Of a stretch of DNA of 64,000 nt, positions 39,191-52,300 are shown in pieces. The DNA comes from Archilochus colubris (taxonomy: Eukaryota; Chordata; Aves; Apodiformes; Trochilidae). The notes beneath the pieces were generated by a model that ran no database searches, was not told the origin of the DNA, and saw only the letters and a program-made list of their open reading frames with translations. Position 1 is the stretch's first letter. Every line of letters begins with the position of its first letter. The stretch is taken from positions 31,212,874 through 31,276,873 of the forward strand of contig CM041090.1 in NCBI GenBank assembly GCA_023079485.1, given 5' to 3'. Made by a program: the position numbers and the translations under genes.

Positions 39191-42100
39191 ATGATCTAAC
39201 TCTAAAATAACAAGCAGCGTGATTTCCGTAAGTATAAAGTTCAGCTGGTTCTAAGAAGGCACTAAGCAACTCCATCATCTTCCAGGAGAGGGCAGTCATA
39301 TATGGCCACCGTATGCATCAGTGGTTTATAAACTCGGAGCACACGTAGAGAAACGAGTCATTTGTTTCTGCTTTCATGGCCTTGCTGATTAGAGTGCTGC
39401 TCCCGCACTAAGACATGACCCTGAACTTTCTAAACCACCAGTCTAGGGTTGAAAATACTCTTCCTAATGCTACAGCCAGACCTCTCTCCCTCTGAACAGT
39501 CTCATTAAGCAGCTGACAGATATTAAAGCACTGCATAAAGCTCAGTATAAATGCCATCGAGCAGATGGTCAGTGAGCATTTCCCATTAAAGTACTTCTCC
39601 GAGAAGCCTTATGCTTGCGGAAGCAGCACTGTGCTACACCTTCCTTGCAGCCCCAGCATCCCGACTGCCAGTCGGTAATAGTCCAAAGAGCAGCTACATC
39701 GCAGGCAATCGCCTGAAAGTCGATTAGTTAGTCTCTCTTGTTATGCTAATTCCAGGTGGAAATCAACACAAGTATTAATTGCAAACCTGTTCAGTGGAAG
39801 TCCTTTAAGCCAAGCAGGTATCATAATATAGCTGGGAAGCTTTGTGTTTTATTTTAATTAACTCAACAAGAAAGGCAATTGAAATGAAATGTTTTCAGTT
39901 GTGTTCTCCAGTGCTAATCAGCAGCTCATTATCTTTAATCACACTGGCATGATAGAGGGATGGAGCAGGAGGGGTTGGCAGTGCACACTGCAGGAGGGGG
40001 GGTGAGTGTGAGTGCAGCACTTCAGGGGTAAGAGGGGAGAGAAACCCGGTCCTCACGTGGCTAGAACCGACCTTTGCTACCACATCCACAGCCACTGTCC
40101 CTGGCAGAACAAGAGCTGGATCTGCTCGTCTTTTGGCAGCCCATGTTGCAGCACTGTTGGTCTGAATGGTGACCATGCTCCAGCGGTCGTGTGGGGCTGT
40201 GCTGTCCCCAGGAAGGTGAGTCCTGACCCTCCCTTGCCCACTTCATCCTTGCAAAGCTTTGGTGATTTCACAGGTGACACTGCACTCACACCGATTCTCA
40301 GATCCTACTGCAAGGTTGCAAAACCCTAACTCCTTCCCAAGGGCCAGTCAAGCCAGACGTGTGGCTGGGTCTCCTTTTCAGCTCCTTGCAGGCCTTCAGT
40401 GGGCAGCACACTTCAGGGTGTGAGCATTTCTGGCCTGCTCAGAAGCAAACCCAGTGTATAAATCATCTGATCATGCAAATTCTAGAGAGGTGATGGCAGT
40501 GCTAGGGCTCTATTCAGGCTCCATCCCAGGCCAAGGGACCTCTTTCCCTCTGTGCACCATGCAAGAGACCTTCATGCCCCTCCAGCTGCAAGGTGAGCAT
40601 GCCCTGAGCCAACTTATCTATAAAAATATCAGATTTTGAATTATTAAGAAAATATTTATAATTTACAACTGCTTTCAGTTAATTGTTTTCTTATATCTTC
40701 CTTTCTTGCTGGCAGGAGGTGGCTATCCTGGAGAATGATAATTGTCAGTTCTTGCAGCTTTTGGGCACAAAACCCAAATGGCCTTTTCTTTTCAGAAACC
40801 CCCTTTCAACGGGTTTCTGTTGACTTGTTTCTCTGACCCCTAGGAACCCCATGTCCAATATTGATATGTTTGTCTCCTTTATGTGTTCTTCATCACTGAT
40901 TTAATAACCTGTGCCACCTCACCATAGAGTTGTACTAGTGCCTATGTTTTGGGAGTAATTTTTTAAACATGAAGTATCTATCTGAGTCTCAGAATTTCAA
41001 GGTTTGACAGTTTCCCTCATTCTTGTGTACTGCCAGTCTTGCAACATTTAACACTGCTAAGTCTGATGATGCTACTCATACAACAGCTATTTCCAGTGCT
41101 GTAGATATAAGCAAGAAACAGTATTTTGCAGTATTATATTGCACAGTGAGAGACATGTAGGTAGTAGATAACAAGCTGTAAATAAATTACTCAAAAGAAT
41201 GAAATTTTTTTGGAAGATCCAAAAGCCAAATTAAACCCAGATGCAATCTAGGAACCCAGCCAGACAAACAGCTAAGTTTTGGCTGTGGTTTTATAAAGCT
41301 TCATCCAATAGATTGAGCTTGCAGAGCCATGCCACCTCTGAGGTTTTATATATCTGTATCACTGATAAGAAGAGCTAGTAGTGTCAGCTATTGCCAGATT
41401 GCAGATGAAACAATTCAGTACAGAAGAAATGTAGATGATCATCAGGGTAAAACTTATAGACAGAACACCAAACACAAAATTCTACTTTTGGGTGTTAAAA
41501 GCACCCGGGGGAATATACAAGGCCTACAACCAAGTCATAAATTTTACCTGCTGCTGGGTATTGTTCTGGCACCCTGTGAGCTGATGGCAAAGGTCCCACT
41601 GATTTCAGTGCTGCTGTGCAGCTGCCCAGCCCCTGGAGAGATAGAAGCAGAATCTGTGCAGTCTGTGCTTAGCCTGGAAATGGTCCTTGCCATGATGGCA
41701 TGTGTGTCTGTAGAGAGTGCTGGGTAGCATTGCAGCACCACAGTACCCTTCAAGCAGAGAGAATTTGCTCAGCAGCCTCAGCTTTTGCATGCTACAAAGC
41801 CAGAGGAAGGACTGAAACCTAAATTATTTCCTGCTCATAGCCTAAGGTTTGTAACTCAGTGTCTGAAAGCCTTTAGGATCTTATGGTTCATGCCACCTCA
41901 GCTCTTTCTGGTGTTCATGCCTGCATACCTCCATCCTGGTGCAAGCTGATTTGCTTTGTGATGGATTCAGTACACATTGTATGGGCATGAGTTACATCAG
42001 GCAGATCTTACATAAAGGTTACCACTTTTTTTTTCCAGCTCATCCAGCACTTAGTAGGTACATAAACCAAATTGGTTCATTGCTTCTCCTATTTTTGGAC

Positions 42101-44934
42101 AGCCTCTGTAACTTTTTAACAAAGATGAAGGAAAATGACCACTATCATTATGAAAAGAATGGAGATAAATTACCACCATAAATATTTATCAGAGATGACA
42201 AGGGCTCAAGAGCTAACAACTAGCTGCACGTGTCAGGACACCAGCCACCACCAGAACACCTCTGTTAGGATGCATGTTTGGATGTATTTCAGGTTTCTTG
42301 GCTGTAGTGTTAGATGGAGCGTAACACTGTGGGTCAAATTCACTCCTGGCGTAAGTTCAGTGCAATCAAATTATCTGCCTTTGGGTTACTGGTGCTGCAG
42401 CAGGGACTAATTTGGTCCATGGTGTTAAATTTCGATCGTATTCAGTTTGAATTAGCATTGGCTGTTTCACACAGTGGGCAGGCTTTACAAACAGGAGTTT
42501 TCTCTTCACCTCCTGCTGGGTGTGTCCCAGTGCATCTTCTTCTATCTTTGAAAAGTTATTCTCTTTAGTTCTATTGTATCTAAAGGAAGTATTCATCAAT
42601 GGAGAGAGAAATGTGGGTTATCCCCACATCTGCTTGCCTCCCTGCTGAGTAGTGGAGTCAAGCAGAGGAGGAGTTTTGCTAAGGGAAGCAGTACCAGTGA
42701 GCACTGTTGATGTAGATAGAAGTAAAAAGTCTGCCCTGAGGACAGCTTGTCAAGTGAAGCCTCCTGTGCCATTAATTATGGTTCCAAAGTAAAGATGAAA
42801 TATGTATGTGATAGAAGAGGTTTGCTTTTTAACTTGTTGTTCAACCAACTTTTTAAAGAGACAGCATCAAGCCAAGTTTTCAGCTCGCATAGAGCAGATT
42901 TTCTTTTCTTGTTACTTATATACTGTTGTAATTTCATTACCAAAACACAGAAAGTAGCTCTGGTTACATCTCTAAAGGCTGAATTCTTCCTGGTGAACCT
43001 GTGAGGAAGAAAACTGACAGACTATCTGTGTCTACACTCTCTCTCTAACCAGTTGTGAAAGTAACCCCTCAGTTATTTTATTTGTTTGTTTGGGAAGTAC
43101 AATTTAAATTGAGTCCACACAAAATAAAAAGGCATAACATGAAGAATCCCAGTTTGGCACTAGCCAGTATTTTTGTTTTTCATATCAAAAGCATAACAAG
43201 ACTTTTAATGAAAATACAGCAGGAGTGTACTAATTATAGAAGCACACAGATCTTTCAAGCAGGCCAGGAGCTGCAGGGACAGAGCCAGTGTAAACAAGTA
43301 CCACAAACGAATTCCTGCCCCAGACAGGTTGCAAAGGGAAACTTTGATGTCCACAGAGGGAAAATGAGGCAGGGAGAAGTGTAACCTTTTGGAGAGTGTC
43401 ACAGGGGCAATCTCTGAAAGAGCCAGTGACTAAACTTAGCCTGCCAATTCCTGATGGCAGCAGCCCTCTCCCTGGGACAGGCTGCATTCCTCCCCTGAAT
43501 ACTGCCGAGCAATAAATAGCAGTGAGTGAGGAATTGGAAAGGAGAGCAGGGAGACCTGGGGGCTCTCCACTCAGGTTGGCGGTGACCTGACAAAGCAGTG
43601 AAAGGGTCATGGAGGAGGATTTGAAGCTGGAAAAGCTGTGCCTCCAGCTTCTTCATGGGGCAGAGGGTGGGCAGCGGAGACAGAAAGGTTAGGGAGGGAG
43701 GTGAAGGTGATGAAGGTGACTTCCAGAAACAAAAGCTGTGTTTTCAGCTTCCTCAAGAAAGGGCTGAGCCCTGCAGGGATGAGTTTGAGGCCAAGCACAG
43801 CCTTGCTGGTTGCAGGGAATTGGTGGTCAGGAGCTCAGGAAGGCTGCCTGCTGGGATGGGAGCAGCCCCTGCACCCCAGTGCACTAATGAATGCTGGCTT
43901 TGTATAAAGTTTTTGTCATCCCTATTTTTCTAGCTGTGGAGATGCCTGTTTTTCCCCCAGGTTGGCTGTAGCATTCCCACCACATCACAGCAGTCTCTCT
44001 CCCTCTTCAGCAGCCCTGGCTGTAGTACAGTCTGACATCCCAACCTCTCATTTTGGATCTCTGTCTTCCTCCTACATCCCCAAAATCCTGCCCTGTCAGG
44101 GATGGAGGTGTCACACACATGGCAGTGTCAGGGCTCCATGTGTGCTGCATGACCAGCCTGGCCACTCACACTGACTGTGATTCACAGTGCCAGGCTGTTT
44201 CTACTCAGGCAGCTTTAAACTGGTCCAATTTCTCCCCCTTAGCAGAGTCCCAGATGTTTTCTGGAAGCTACAGGAACTTCAGTTCCTTTCAGACCTTGTT
44301 GTAGCTTGGGACTAGCAACTGGGATGAGGATTTATTACCAAAAGGGCTGTGCAAGTCTTGTTTCTTGAGGAAATCATGATGAAAAGGAACAGTAAATTGT
44401 CAAGAAAGCATCAGGCCAAACTTTGCCTTCAGCTGGGTGGATGGGAACCTCCATTATCTCAGTGCCAGAAGTTTGTGCCTTTCCAAGAGCTCACTCCGAT
44501 CCAAGAAGCCTCCCAGAAGAAGAGAGACATTACGAAACGAGGACTAGTGTCAAAAGTATGGCTGGGCAGGCTGTGTCCACAGGGAGGAGTGGGGAGAGGA
44601 GCTGTAACCTTTTGAAAATGAGCAGACAGGTTTCTGAATGTTATGTGCTGAAATGTTATGTTTGCCTTCTCGCCCTTCCCCCAGTGAAAAACTGAGCTTG
44701 AAGGAAAAAAACCTTCCTCCGAATGGAAACACGATTGCCACATTGCCCTTTGCAAAAGAAATAACTTGACATTTGACCATATGTGGAATTTCCTTAGATG
44801 TGGGCTCTGCTGCAAGACAGATTTCTCTTAGCCTTCTGCTGCTTTCTAAATTAAAAGAGAAAAACAATGATGGCAGTTTAATTTTCAGGTTTAACCTTTG
44901 GCCTTCTCTGGTCTAGTCCATAAAGTTTAACATC

Positions 44935-46345
44935 TTATAGAATAGTTTGGGTTGGAAGATTATCTAGTTCCAACCTCACTGCATGGGCAAAGACAGCTTC
45001 CACTAGATCAGTTTGCTCAAGGCCCCATCCAACCTGGCCTTGAACAACTTCTTTGGGCAACCTATTCCAACATCTCACCACCCTCAAAGGAAAGATTTTT
45101 TTCCTACTGTCTAACCAAAATCTCCCCTCTTGAAGTTTGAAACCATTTCCCCTTGTCCTCTCACTACACACCTGTGTAAAAAGCCCTACCCCAGCTTTCT
45201 TGTAGGCCCTCTTCAGATATTGGAAGGCTGCTATATAGTCACCTCAGAGCCTCCTCTTCTCCAGGCTGAACAACCCCAACTTCTTTACGTTGTCTTCATA
45301 GAGAAGATGCTCCATTCCTCTGACCATTTTAGTGGCTCTCCTCTGGACGCAAGTAGCTCTATGTCCTTATGTTGGGGACTCCAGAACTGGACACAGTATT
45401 CCAGGTGGGGTCTCACAAGAGCAGAGCTGAGAGGGAGAATCAACTCCCTTGCCTGGCTGTCTATGCTTCTTTTGATGCAGCCCAGGACACAGTTGGCTTT
45501 CTGGGCTGCAAACGCACATTGATGGCTCACATTAAACTTCTGGTCCACCAGTACCCCCAAGTCCTTCTCCTCAGGGCTCTCCTCAGTCCCCTCTCCTCCC
45601 AGTCTGTATTCGTGCATGGGATTTCCTTGATGCAGGTGCGGAACCTTGCACTTGGCCTTGTTGAACTTCTTGCAGTTTTCATGAGCGCGGTTCTTGAGCC
45701 TGTTAAGGTCCCTCTGGATGGCATCCCTTCCCTCCAGTGTGCTGACTTCATCACACAGTTTGGTGTCATCGGCAAACTTGCTGAGGGTGCATTCAATTCC
45801 ACTGTCCGTGTCACCAACAAAGATGCTGAACAGCACTGTTCTGAGTACTGACCCTTGAGGAGCACCACTCATCACACATCATCCACAACATCACACACTG
45901 AGCCACTGATCACAGCCCTTTGGGTGTGACTATCCAGCCAGTTCTTTACCCAACAAGTGGTCCATTCCCTGAATCCGTATTGTTCCAGTTTAGAGATCAG
46001 AACGTTGTGTGGGACAGTGCTGGATGCTTTGCACAGGTCCAGGTAGATGACATCTGTTGTTCTGCCTTTGTCCACCAAGGCTAACCCCATCATAAAAGGC
46101 CACCAAATTAGTTCAGGCAGGACTTGCCCCTAATGCAGCTGTGTTAGCTGTCACCAGTCACCCCTTTGTTATCTGCATGCCTTAGCAGAGCCTTCAGGGG
46201 GATCTGCTTCACCACCTTGCCAGGCACAGAGGTGAGACTGACTGGCCTGTAGTTCCCTGTGTCTTCTTTTTTTTTTTTCCAGTTCTGAAAATGGGGGTTA
46301 TTTTTCCCCTTTTCCAGTCAGCAGGTACTTCACCAGACTGCCATG
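44935..46345 (-). mobile_element. CR1 LINE, long 5'-truncated copy with reverse transcriptase remnant (antisense)
   Basis: The inverted 3' end (TAGAATAGTTTGGGTTGGAAG) is at 44938. Upstream in the element's own direction lies ORF2 sequence: a 196-codon frame (45285-45875) with PQGSVL, the catalytic FADDTKL box and the C-terminal RPHLEYCVQFWSPQ motif, and an adjacent 73-codon frame (45872-46093) with [19 protein letters not shown]. The two frames are out of register, so the copy is frameshifted and inactive. The left limit near 46345 rests on weaker similarity (GGCCTGTAGTTCCCTG at about 46241). This is the longest mobile element in the window. Confidence 0.93.
45285..46093 (-). pseudogene. CR1 ORF2 reverse transcriptase remnant, frameshifted
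   Basis: Two open frames together span the palm and thumb region of a non-LTR reverse transcriptase. The N-terminal part has the palm A-type motif (YLDLCKA), and the C-terminal part has PQGSVL and FADD. They are read in different frames and meet near 45872, where a frameshift or small indel must lie. The endonuclease and the first half of the polymerase are missing. Confidence 0.88.
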
Positions 46346-49300
46346 ACTGGTAACTAACTACACACTGGTACTGTACTTTCAGAATGCCAGAATCCCCAAT
46401 TGCTCCACATTAGCTGCTGCATTGATGGGCCAGGGATGGCATTTCAGCACATCTGACTTTGCTCTGCACAACATAATGACGATTTTATGTGCAGGTCCTG
46501 CTGCTTATCTGTAACCCAGGGTTTCAGAGGCAAGCATCCACCTGCTTCTACTAATTCCTGTCATTTCTGTGGATTAATGAAGTGATAGGTGAGGAACAGA
46601 TTCAGAATATAACAGGAATATACACTTGGGTTTATGCTAAAGGGGAGAAATGGCCCAGTGTGGATGAGGCACCCCTGAGAACTGCAAGAGCAGCCCCAGG
46701 GATGTCAAGAAGCAGCAGCAGCTCTGGCTCTGGCCTGAGATGGGAGGTCCCGGGTTTCTGTAACAGCATATGAAAATGCTGGGATTTCCCTAACTGCTCT
46801 ACTCCAGGGAGGGCATGATGCCTGTGTGCAGAAGTGGCAGTGGGAGAAATTCAGTCCCCTGATTATCCCTGGACAAGAACTGGTGAGTGAGAAGGGAGAA
46901 GTGGCTTAATGCATCAAATCAGGAATTTACAAGGAAGCTTTTCCCTACAACTTCTTAAAGCATAAAACTTTTGATCTGTGCTTCCCAAGTTCCTCCAGCT
47001 CCCAGAACATGTTGAAAGAAGCCCTTGCTGCTGGATTACTGAGTATCTCAAAAATGGCTCTAAGATATTTCGGTTGCAGAATTGACTGCAGATTACCTGA
47101 GAGCAACGCCAGCCAAGTGAACACCAAGCAAGTCACAAAGCTGCCCCAACTCTACGGCAATGCAGCCATGTGCAGCCAGGCTGTGAGTGCATAAAGGGAT
47201 CTCCTGGACCCTCTGCATCCCCTCAGTACACTGATGCGGGGATTTTCGTCCAGAGAAATGATGTCACATAATTACAGCTCCTTTTCCAGCACTCCTGCAG
47301 CAGCTGTTCTTAACCAAAAATGCCAAACATCAGTGCCAGGCACATTGTCAGCATGATGGATAAAAATATTTTTCTATTAATTGAGATTTCTAATAAGAAA
47401 GAAAATTCAAGATTTTCACATTTTTCATGACCACTGAATGGAAACACAGATTTTTTTTTTTTGTCTCTTTCCTTTCTTTGATAACAATGAATAAATGAGC
47501 TTTATTGAGACTCTCCTGCTTACAAGCAGCACTCCAATTTAAAAGCATGATTTAGTGAATTCTCCTGTTTGCTCTTCGTTCACTGTGAAGCGGGGTCCAG
47601 GCTCACCTGCCATCATACCACAACTTCATGAGGTGACTCTAGGAAAGTCAGTTCACCACCCTTCTGGGATTTCCTGGTGTCTGTGCTGGCAGGAGGGATT
47701 TCAATCCCCCTGAACCTCTGAGTGTCTGCCACCCTGCACTGCGGGGCCCAGCACTGAGGCACTGCAGTCCCAGCTGTAGCCTTAGCCCACGCTTCCCCCC
47801 GGGGACCTGAGAGTTTGATCACACCAAGGTAGCCTTGAATCTCTCTTTGAGGCAGCTGGAGGTGCATGTAGTGCAAAACACCAATATTGGAGGACCTGAA
47901 ACAAATGAAATCCTGATTTGAATGAAAACTGCTTGGAAAAACTGATCTGCTATTAAAGCAGTCACAAGTGAACTTTTCTTTTGGCCCAGAAACATGCCTC
48001 AACCCCAGCGTGACTTACAGAGGTCACTTACATGGTAATAATCTGCCTTATTTGCTATTCCCAAGGAGTCTTGTCCTCTGCAGAAACTGTCAACAAGGTC
48101 AGTGCTTCCGTTAATTGTGACTGTGTTTATTGTAGGGTGGGGGCAGCTCCAAATGACCAAGAATGCAAACTCCTCCCAGATCATTCCCGTTGACACCGGT
48201 GACAAATGTTTGTGAAAAAGCAAATTAAAGTGAGTTGTAAAGTGCACCACATTACAAACTTCATAGGTACCCTAATGAATAATTTCCCCTGCTGTTCAAT
48301 GTTGATTCCATTAGCAATTCCTTAATTAAATCTGTCTCCTAGCATGGCAGACCTTTGCTCAGTGTTGTGGAGACATTATTTGCTTTGATAGAGAAGATCA
48401 GCTGGACAGATGATCAGCTGGAGGATTATCAGGTCTCTCTGGTGCTCTCTTTCTACTGCTGGTCATTTCCAAAATAGTTTGCTCATTTCTAAGTTTGGTA
48501 TGAAAGCCCTATTTTTTATTACCTGGTTCGGCTAACCTTGGCCAGTGATGATTTTAATGAGAGGTTTTCAGGCTGAGGAAAGTATCTTGCTAGGCTTGAC
48601 ATAGCACTGAGCAGAGAAAAAGTCTTGGAGATGAGAATGGAAATGAGATATCATTTATTTGAAGGAAGAACTGTGTTTAGCTTTTGTAAATATTCTCTGT
48701 TGGTAATGTGCACTCTGGGCCTGGTTTTAATAGACACTAAAGGTAGGTGAATGTGTGGTCTCTCACCTTCCTTTACTCCCAAACTGATATCCTTGGTTAT
48801 AGAGCACTGTAGTTAGTCCCTAGAGCACTGATACTGCATGACAAACTCTGTGGCTTTTGCCTTCCAAAAGGATGATACTATGCCTCCATAATTCCTCTTG
48901 GGATTTTCCAGCTCTGAAGCCTTTGTCAGCTAACCTTGGATATATAAAATGTCCAGGGAAGTTATTGATTCCTCTCATCTCCACCTCCCTGCCCAGTTTG
49001 GCTGATTTATAAGAATTTTGGTAGGAACCACTAAAAGTCTGGCAGAACTCATAAATTTGTGAATCTTTTAAAGACTTCCATCATTGCAGAGACCATCTGT
49101 TTGCCTGAGTGTTATTTTTGCAGCTGCCAAATAAGGTTTGCAAGACTCTCACCTTCTCCTCAAACCTACCACTTGATACTGTAATATTTACATTCAGGGC
49201 TCAACACTCTTTTTTCCACCAGCTCTATGCAGAGCAAATGCAGCTACACTCAGCTGTGCCAGACTCAGTCTTAATCCCACTGAAGTAAACAGCAATAATG

Positions 49301-52300
49301 CCATTAAAACCAGAAGCAGCAAGATCAGATAGAATTGCACATTTTTTCCTTGGCTTTTTGTGTTCACCAGACCATTCAGCAGCACCTGGAACATTTGTTA
49401 GGGAAACTCCCATTAACACTAATTGCAGTTGTGCATGAAAATCTACCATGTGCCAATGGGAAAACAACTTCAGCTTTGGTCCTCCTGCTGTGGATGACTC
49501 CTGCAGAGCCTGCTAGCAGAGAGCCACTCGTGTTTACCAACAGATGCCAAAAGCTGGGGCTCACACTGTCATGCTCACTATCTTTCCATCCTTGTGCAAA
49601 TGCATTTCACTTGAGCACTAGGGCAGGCTCATTTTGGTACCTGGCATGTCAGGAGACATTGCCAGCAACAACTGTGACAGCTCAGAGGCGCGATTTGTTT
49701 TTCGGATGTCATTTTTTGGTTTCTTCACCATAATTTCAATGGCTTTTTATAACTCCTCTGTAGAGAATACAGCCACTCATAAATTGGGTGGGACTAAAAA
49801 GACAGCAAGATTCAGACTATCCTCTCATTTCTTCTTTAAGATAATTTCTCTTCCAGGCCTTTGATCTTCTTATTTTATTGACTGTACTTATGCACATTTG
49901 CATAAAGTGTTTTCTCTCTGAGCCAGCAATTATCACTGGTAAGGTTCACAGGTCTTAGAGATAGCTGGAATTTTCCCCCCATTTTCTCTTTGAATGTGCA
50001 AAATTACTTTCCTTGCCATTGGATTGATGTCACCTGACATATTAATCCTCTAATCTCTCTGGGGTGACATCAGAGGAGATGAGAGGGGCGTTTCCTTTCT
50101 TGAATAAAAAGATCATATTCGATTGTGACTAGTGAAAATCTTGTTAATAGAATTAAAACACACACAAATCAATTCAAAATTATGAGACTAATAGTTATTT
50201 GGGGGGGGGCGAGCTGCTGTTACTTTTTTATCTGTTGTTCCCCAGAGGACTGTTTTAGCTGTCAATTGTATCTTGCCTTTTTCCAGTCACTTTCCCTTCA
50301 CTGGATACACCTGTATGAGATCCTGACAGTGCATCAGCTTCTCTTGTAATTGCATTGTTACATTCCCTGTCCATCTACTTGAAATGTGAACAGAGTGTGT
50401 CAGAAAACAATAATGAAATAAAATCCCAATTATTTGGACTTGCTGTCCAAATAGGCACTTGACTTTGAGTCTGAGCCTGGTTGCTTTCCTCAGGGCAGGC
50501 TTCTGACCAGCAGCTCTGGAACAATTTCTGTGCCATGTGTGCATGTGGCACAGCATCCCATGGACCCTGGATCTGGCCCACTGATTCCATAGGTTCAGGT
50601 GGGACCACACCAAGGCCCCACCAGTGACTAGGGTGAGGTGGGGGCTGGCAGTGGGGTGGGAGGTAGCTGCCAGCATGGTTCCCCCTTGCTTCTTTACACT
50701 CTATCCAGGTGCAGTTTGAAAGTTATGGTTGATTTTGCCCCTTACACAAGAGGACAGAAAGGCCCATGCTCTCCCCAGCAACAACGGAGCTTTTCAAGAG
50801 GGGGGAAAACAGATTTTGTGAAAGAATTTCTAGCCACAACTTTCAAGGAAATCATCAGTAGAAGCCAAAGACTAAAAGCATGTGGTAAATTTATTTGGCT
50901 TCTATTCTGGCAGGAATGTTTAGCTTATCTGAACATGGGCCATGCTTCAGAACCATCCCTGTGCCTGGGGACTGATCCCACCTGCAGAACTGAGTTCTGG
51001 GTTCATCAGTACTCACACAGGAGGTCACCTACATCCCAATGCCAACCTGCTTGTATCAGCCTGTAGTTTCTCTTTCAGCCCTCTCCCTCCCCTCCCCCTG
51101 CCCAGGCTGTGAATCTTCCTGTACCCAACAGGCAGAAATCTCTTCACATGGCAGGAAAAAACTCAAGGGAATTTGCATAAATTAGAGGAAGAAATGCATT
51201 TCAGCCATTCTCTGTTTAAACTGCGTGGAAATCACATTGATAGGAGATATAAATGCCTGCCAAAACCAGCAGTAAGGCACTTGCTTCAATCTCACAGAAA
51301 ACTGCAGACTTAATAATCAGATCTGACTGGGTGAGCTAGAGAAATAATTTTCACTTCTTAAGATTTCCCTCTGCCAGAAGTGAGGAAGGCAGAGGGAAGG
51401 AGAGCAATTCATCCATGCTCTGACAGCAGTGACGAGCTCAGCAAAGCTTCCACCAGTAATGTCAGGAGATCGACAGCATCTGGCAGGGCCTGAGATTGCA
51501 CAGTCAAAAGTGCAGCTCCTGACCTTCCCTACAATGTTTGGACCAGACTGGTTCCATCTGTAGCTGAGTGAAAGCAGAGTCAGCAATAGCAAATGCCCAG
51601 GTCCAGCTGGAAGCTCTTGGGGGGGATGTGGCTCTTTGCAAGGTCAGGTGGCTGAGCAAGTCAGGTTGTGGGGAAAATGATGGCATCCTAAGGAATTTAA
51701 AATCTTAAAACACATTTTCCAAGGCATTTAGCCACTTTGATCTGGAGCATAATGGGATGTGTAAATATCTAGGTTAGAAGCTAAGTCCTGCTATGTGCCT
51801 TACTCACAAAGGTGCCAGATAGCATTTGGACACTGAATAGACTGTGTACTTGCACAGTTATAGGTGCCCTGCACTCAGATTTCCCCAAGTATGTCCTCTT
51901 TCCCAGGCATACCAGCTCAGCTCCAGGTGCCTGCTATCACAAAAGCCCTTTGCACAGTCCAGACTCTGGGTTATCTGCAGGATTTCTGACATCAACATCA
52001 AACAAGACATTTAAATTTCTTCCTGAAAAGCTGCAGAGAAAGCATGGCCACTGTAGAAAGTGCTTCAGTATTTCAATATGCAGCAGTGCTATGCAGCTTC
52101 CTTCCACAAGAGACCAAATGAGTGGAGGTAAACCTTCTTTAGGAAATGCCCCAGTGACTTTCTTCCATACATTATATTTAGCATCTCACACATGATATTT
52201 GTCATGAATTTTACACAGAAGACTGTCTGTCAGGCAGTAGTCTGAAACAGACAGATTCATGGCCACTTCTCACTGAGGGATAAGCATCCTTCTGGTTCCT

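Larger units (their letters stand above)
35689..44934. other. Gene-free intergenic DNA, AT-rich in places
   Basis: No supported exon. Low-complexity tracts lie at 37245-37385 (T/G-rich) and 39105-39190 (TA-rich). A three-copy minisatellite is at 38403-38473. AT-rich blocks at about 36440-36720, 38690-39060 and 39560-39900 hold many ATTA/TAAT and AATTA words and may be non-coding regulatory DNA; no conservation data are available here. Confidence 0.45.

Noticed and set aside
45369..45851. 160-codon sense open frame inside the CR1 copy
   Set aside because: It is the reverse-strand shadow of the CR1 reverse transcriptase remnant.
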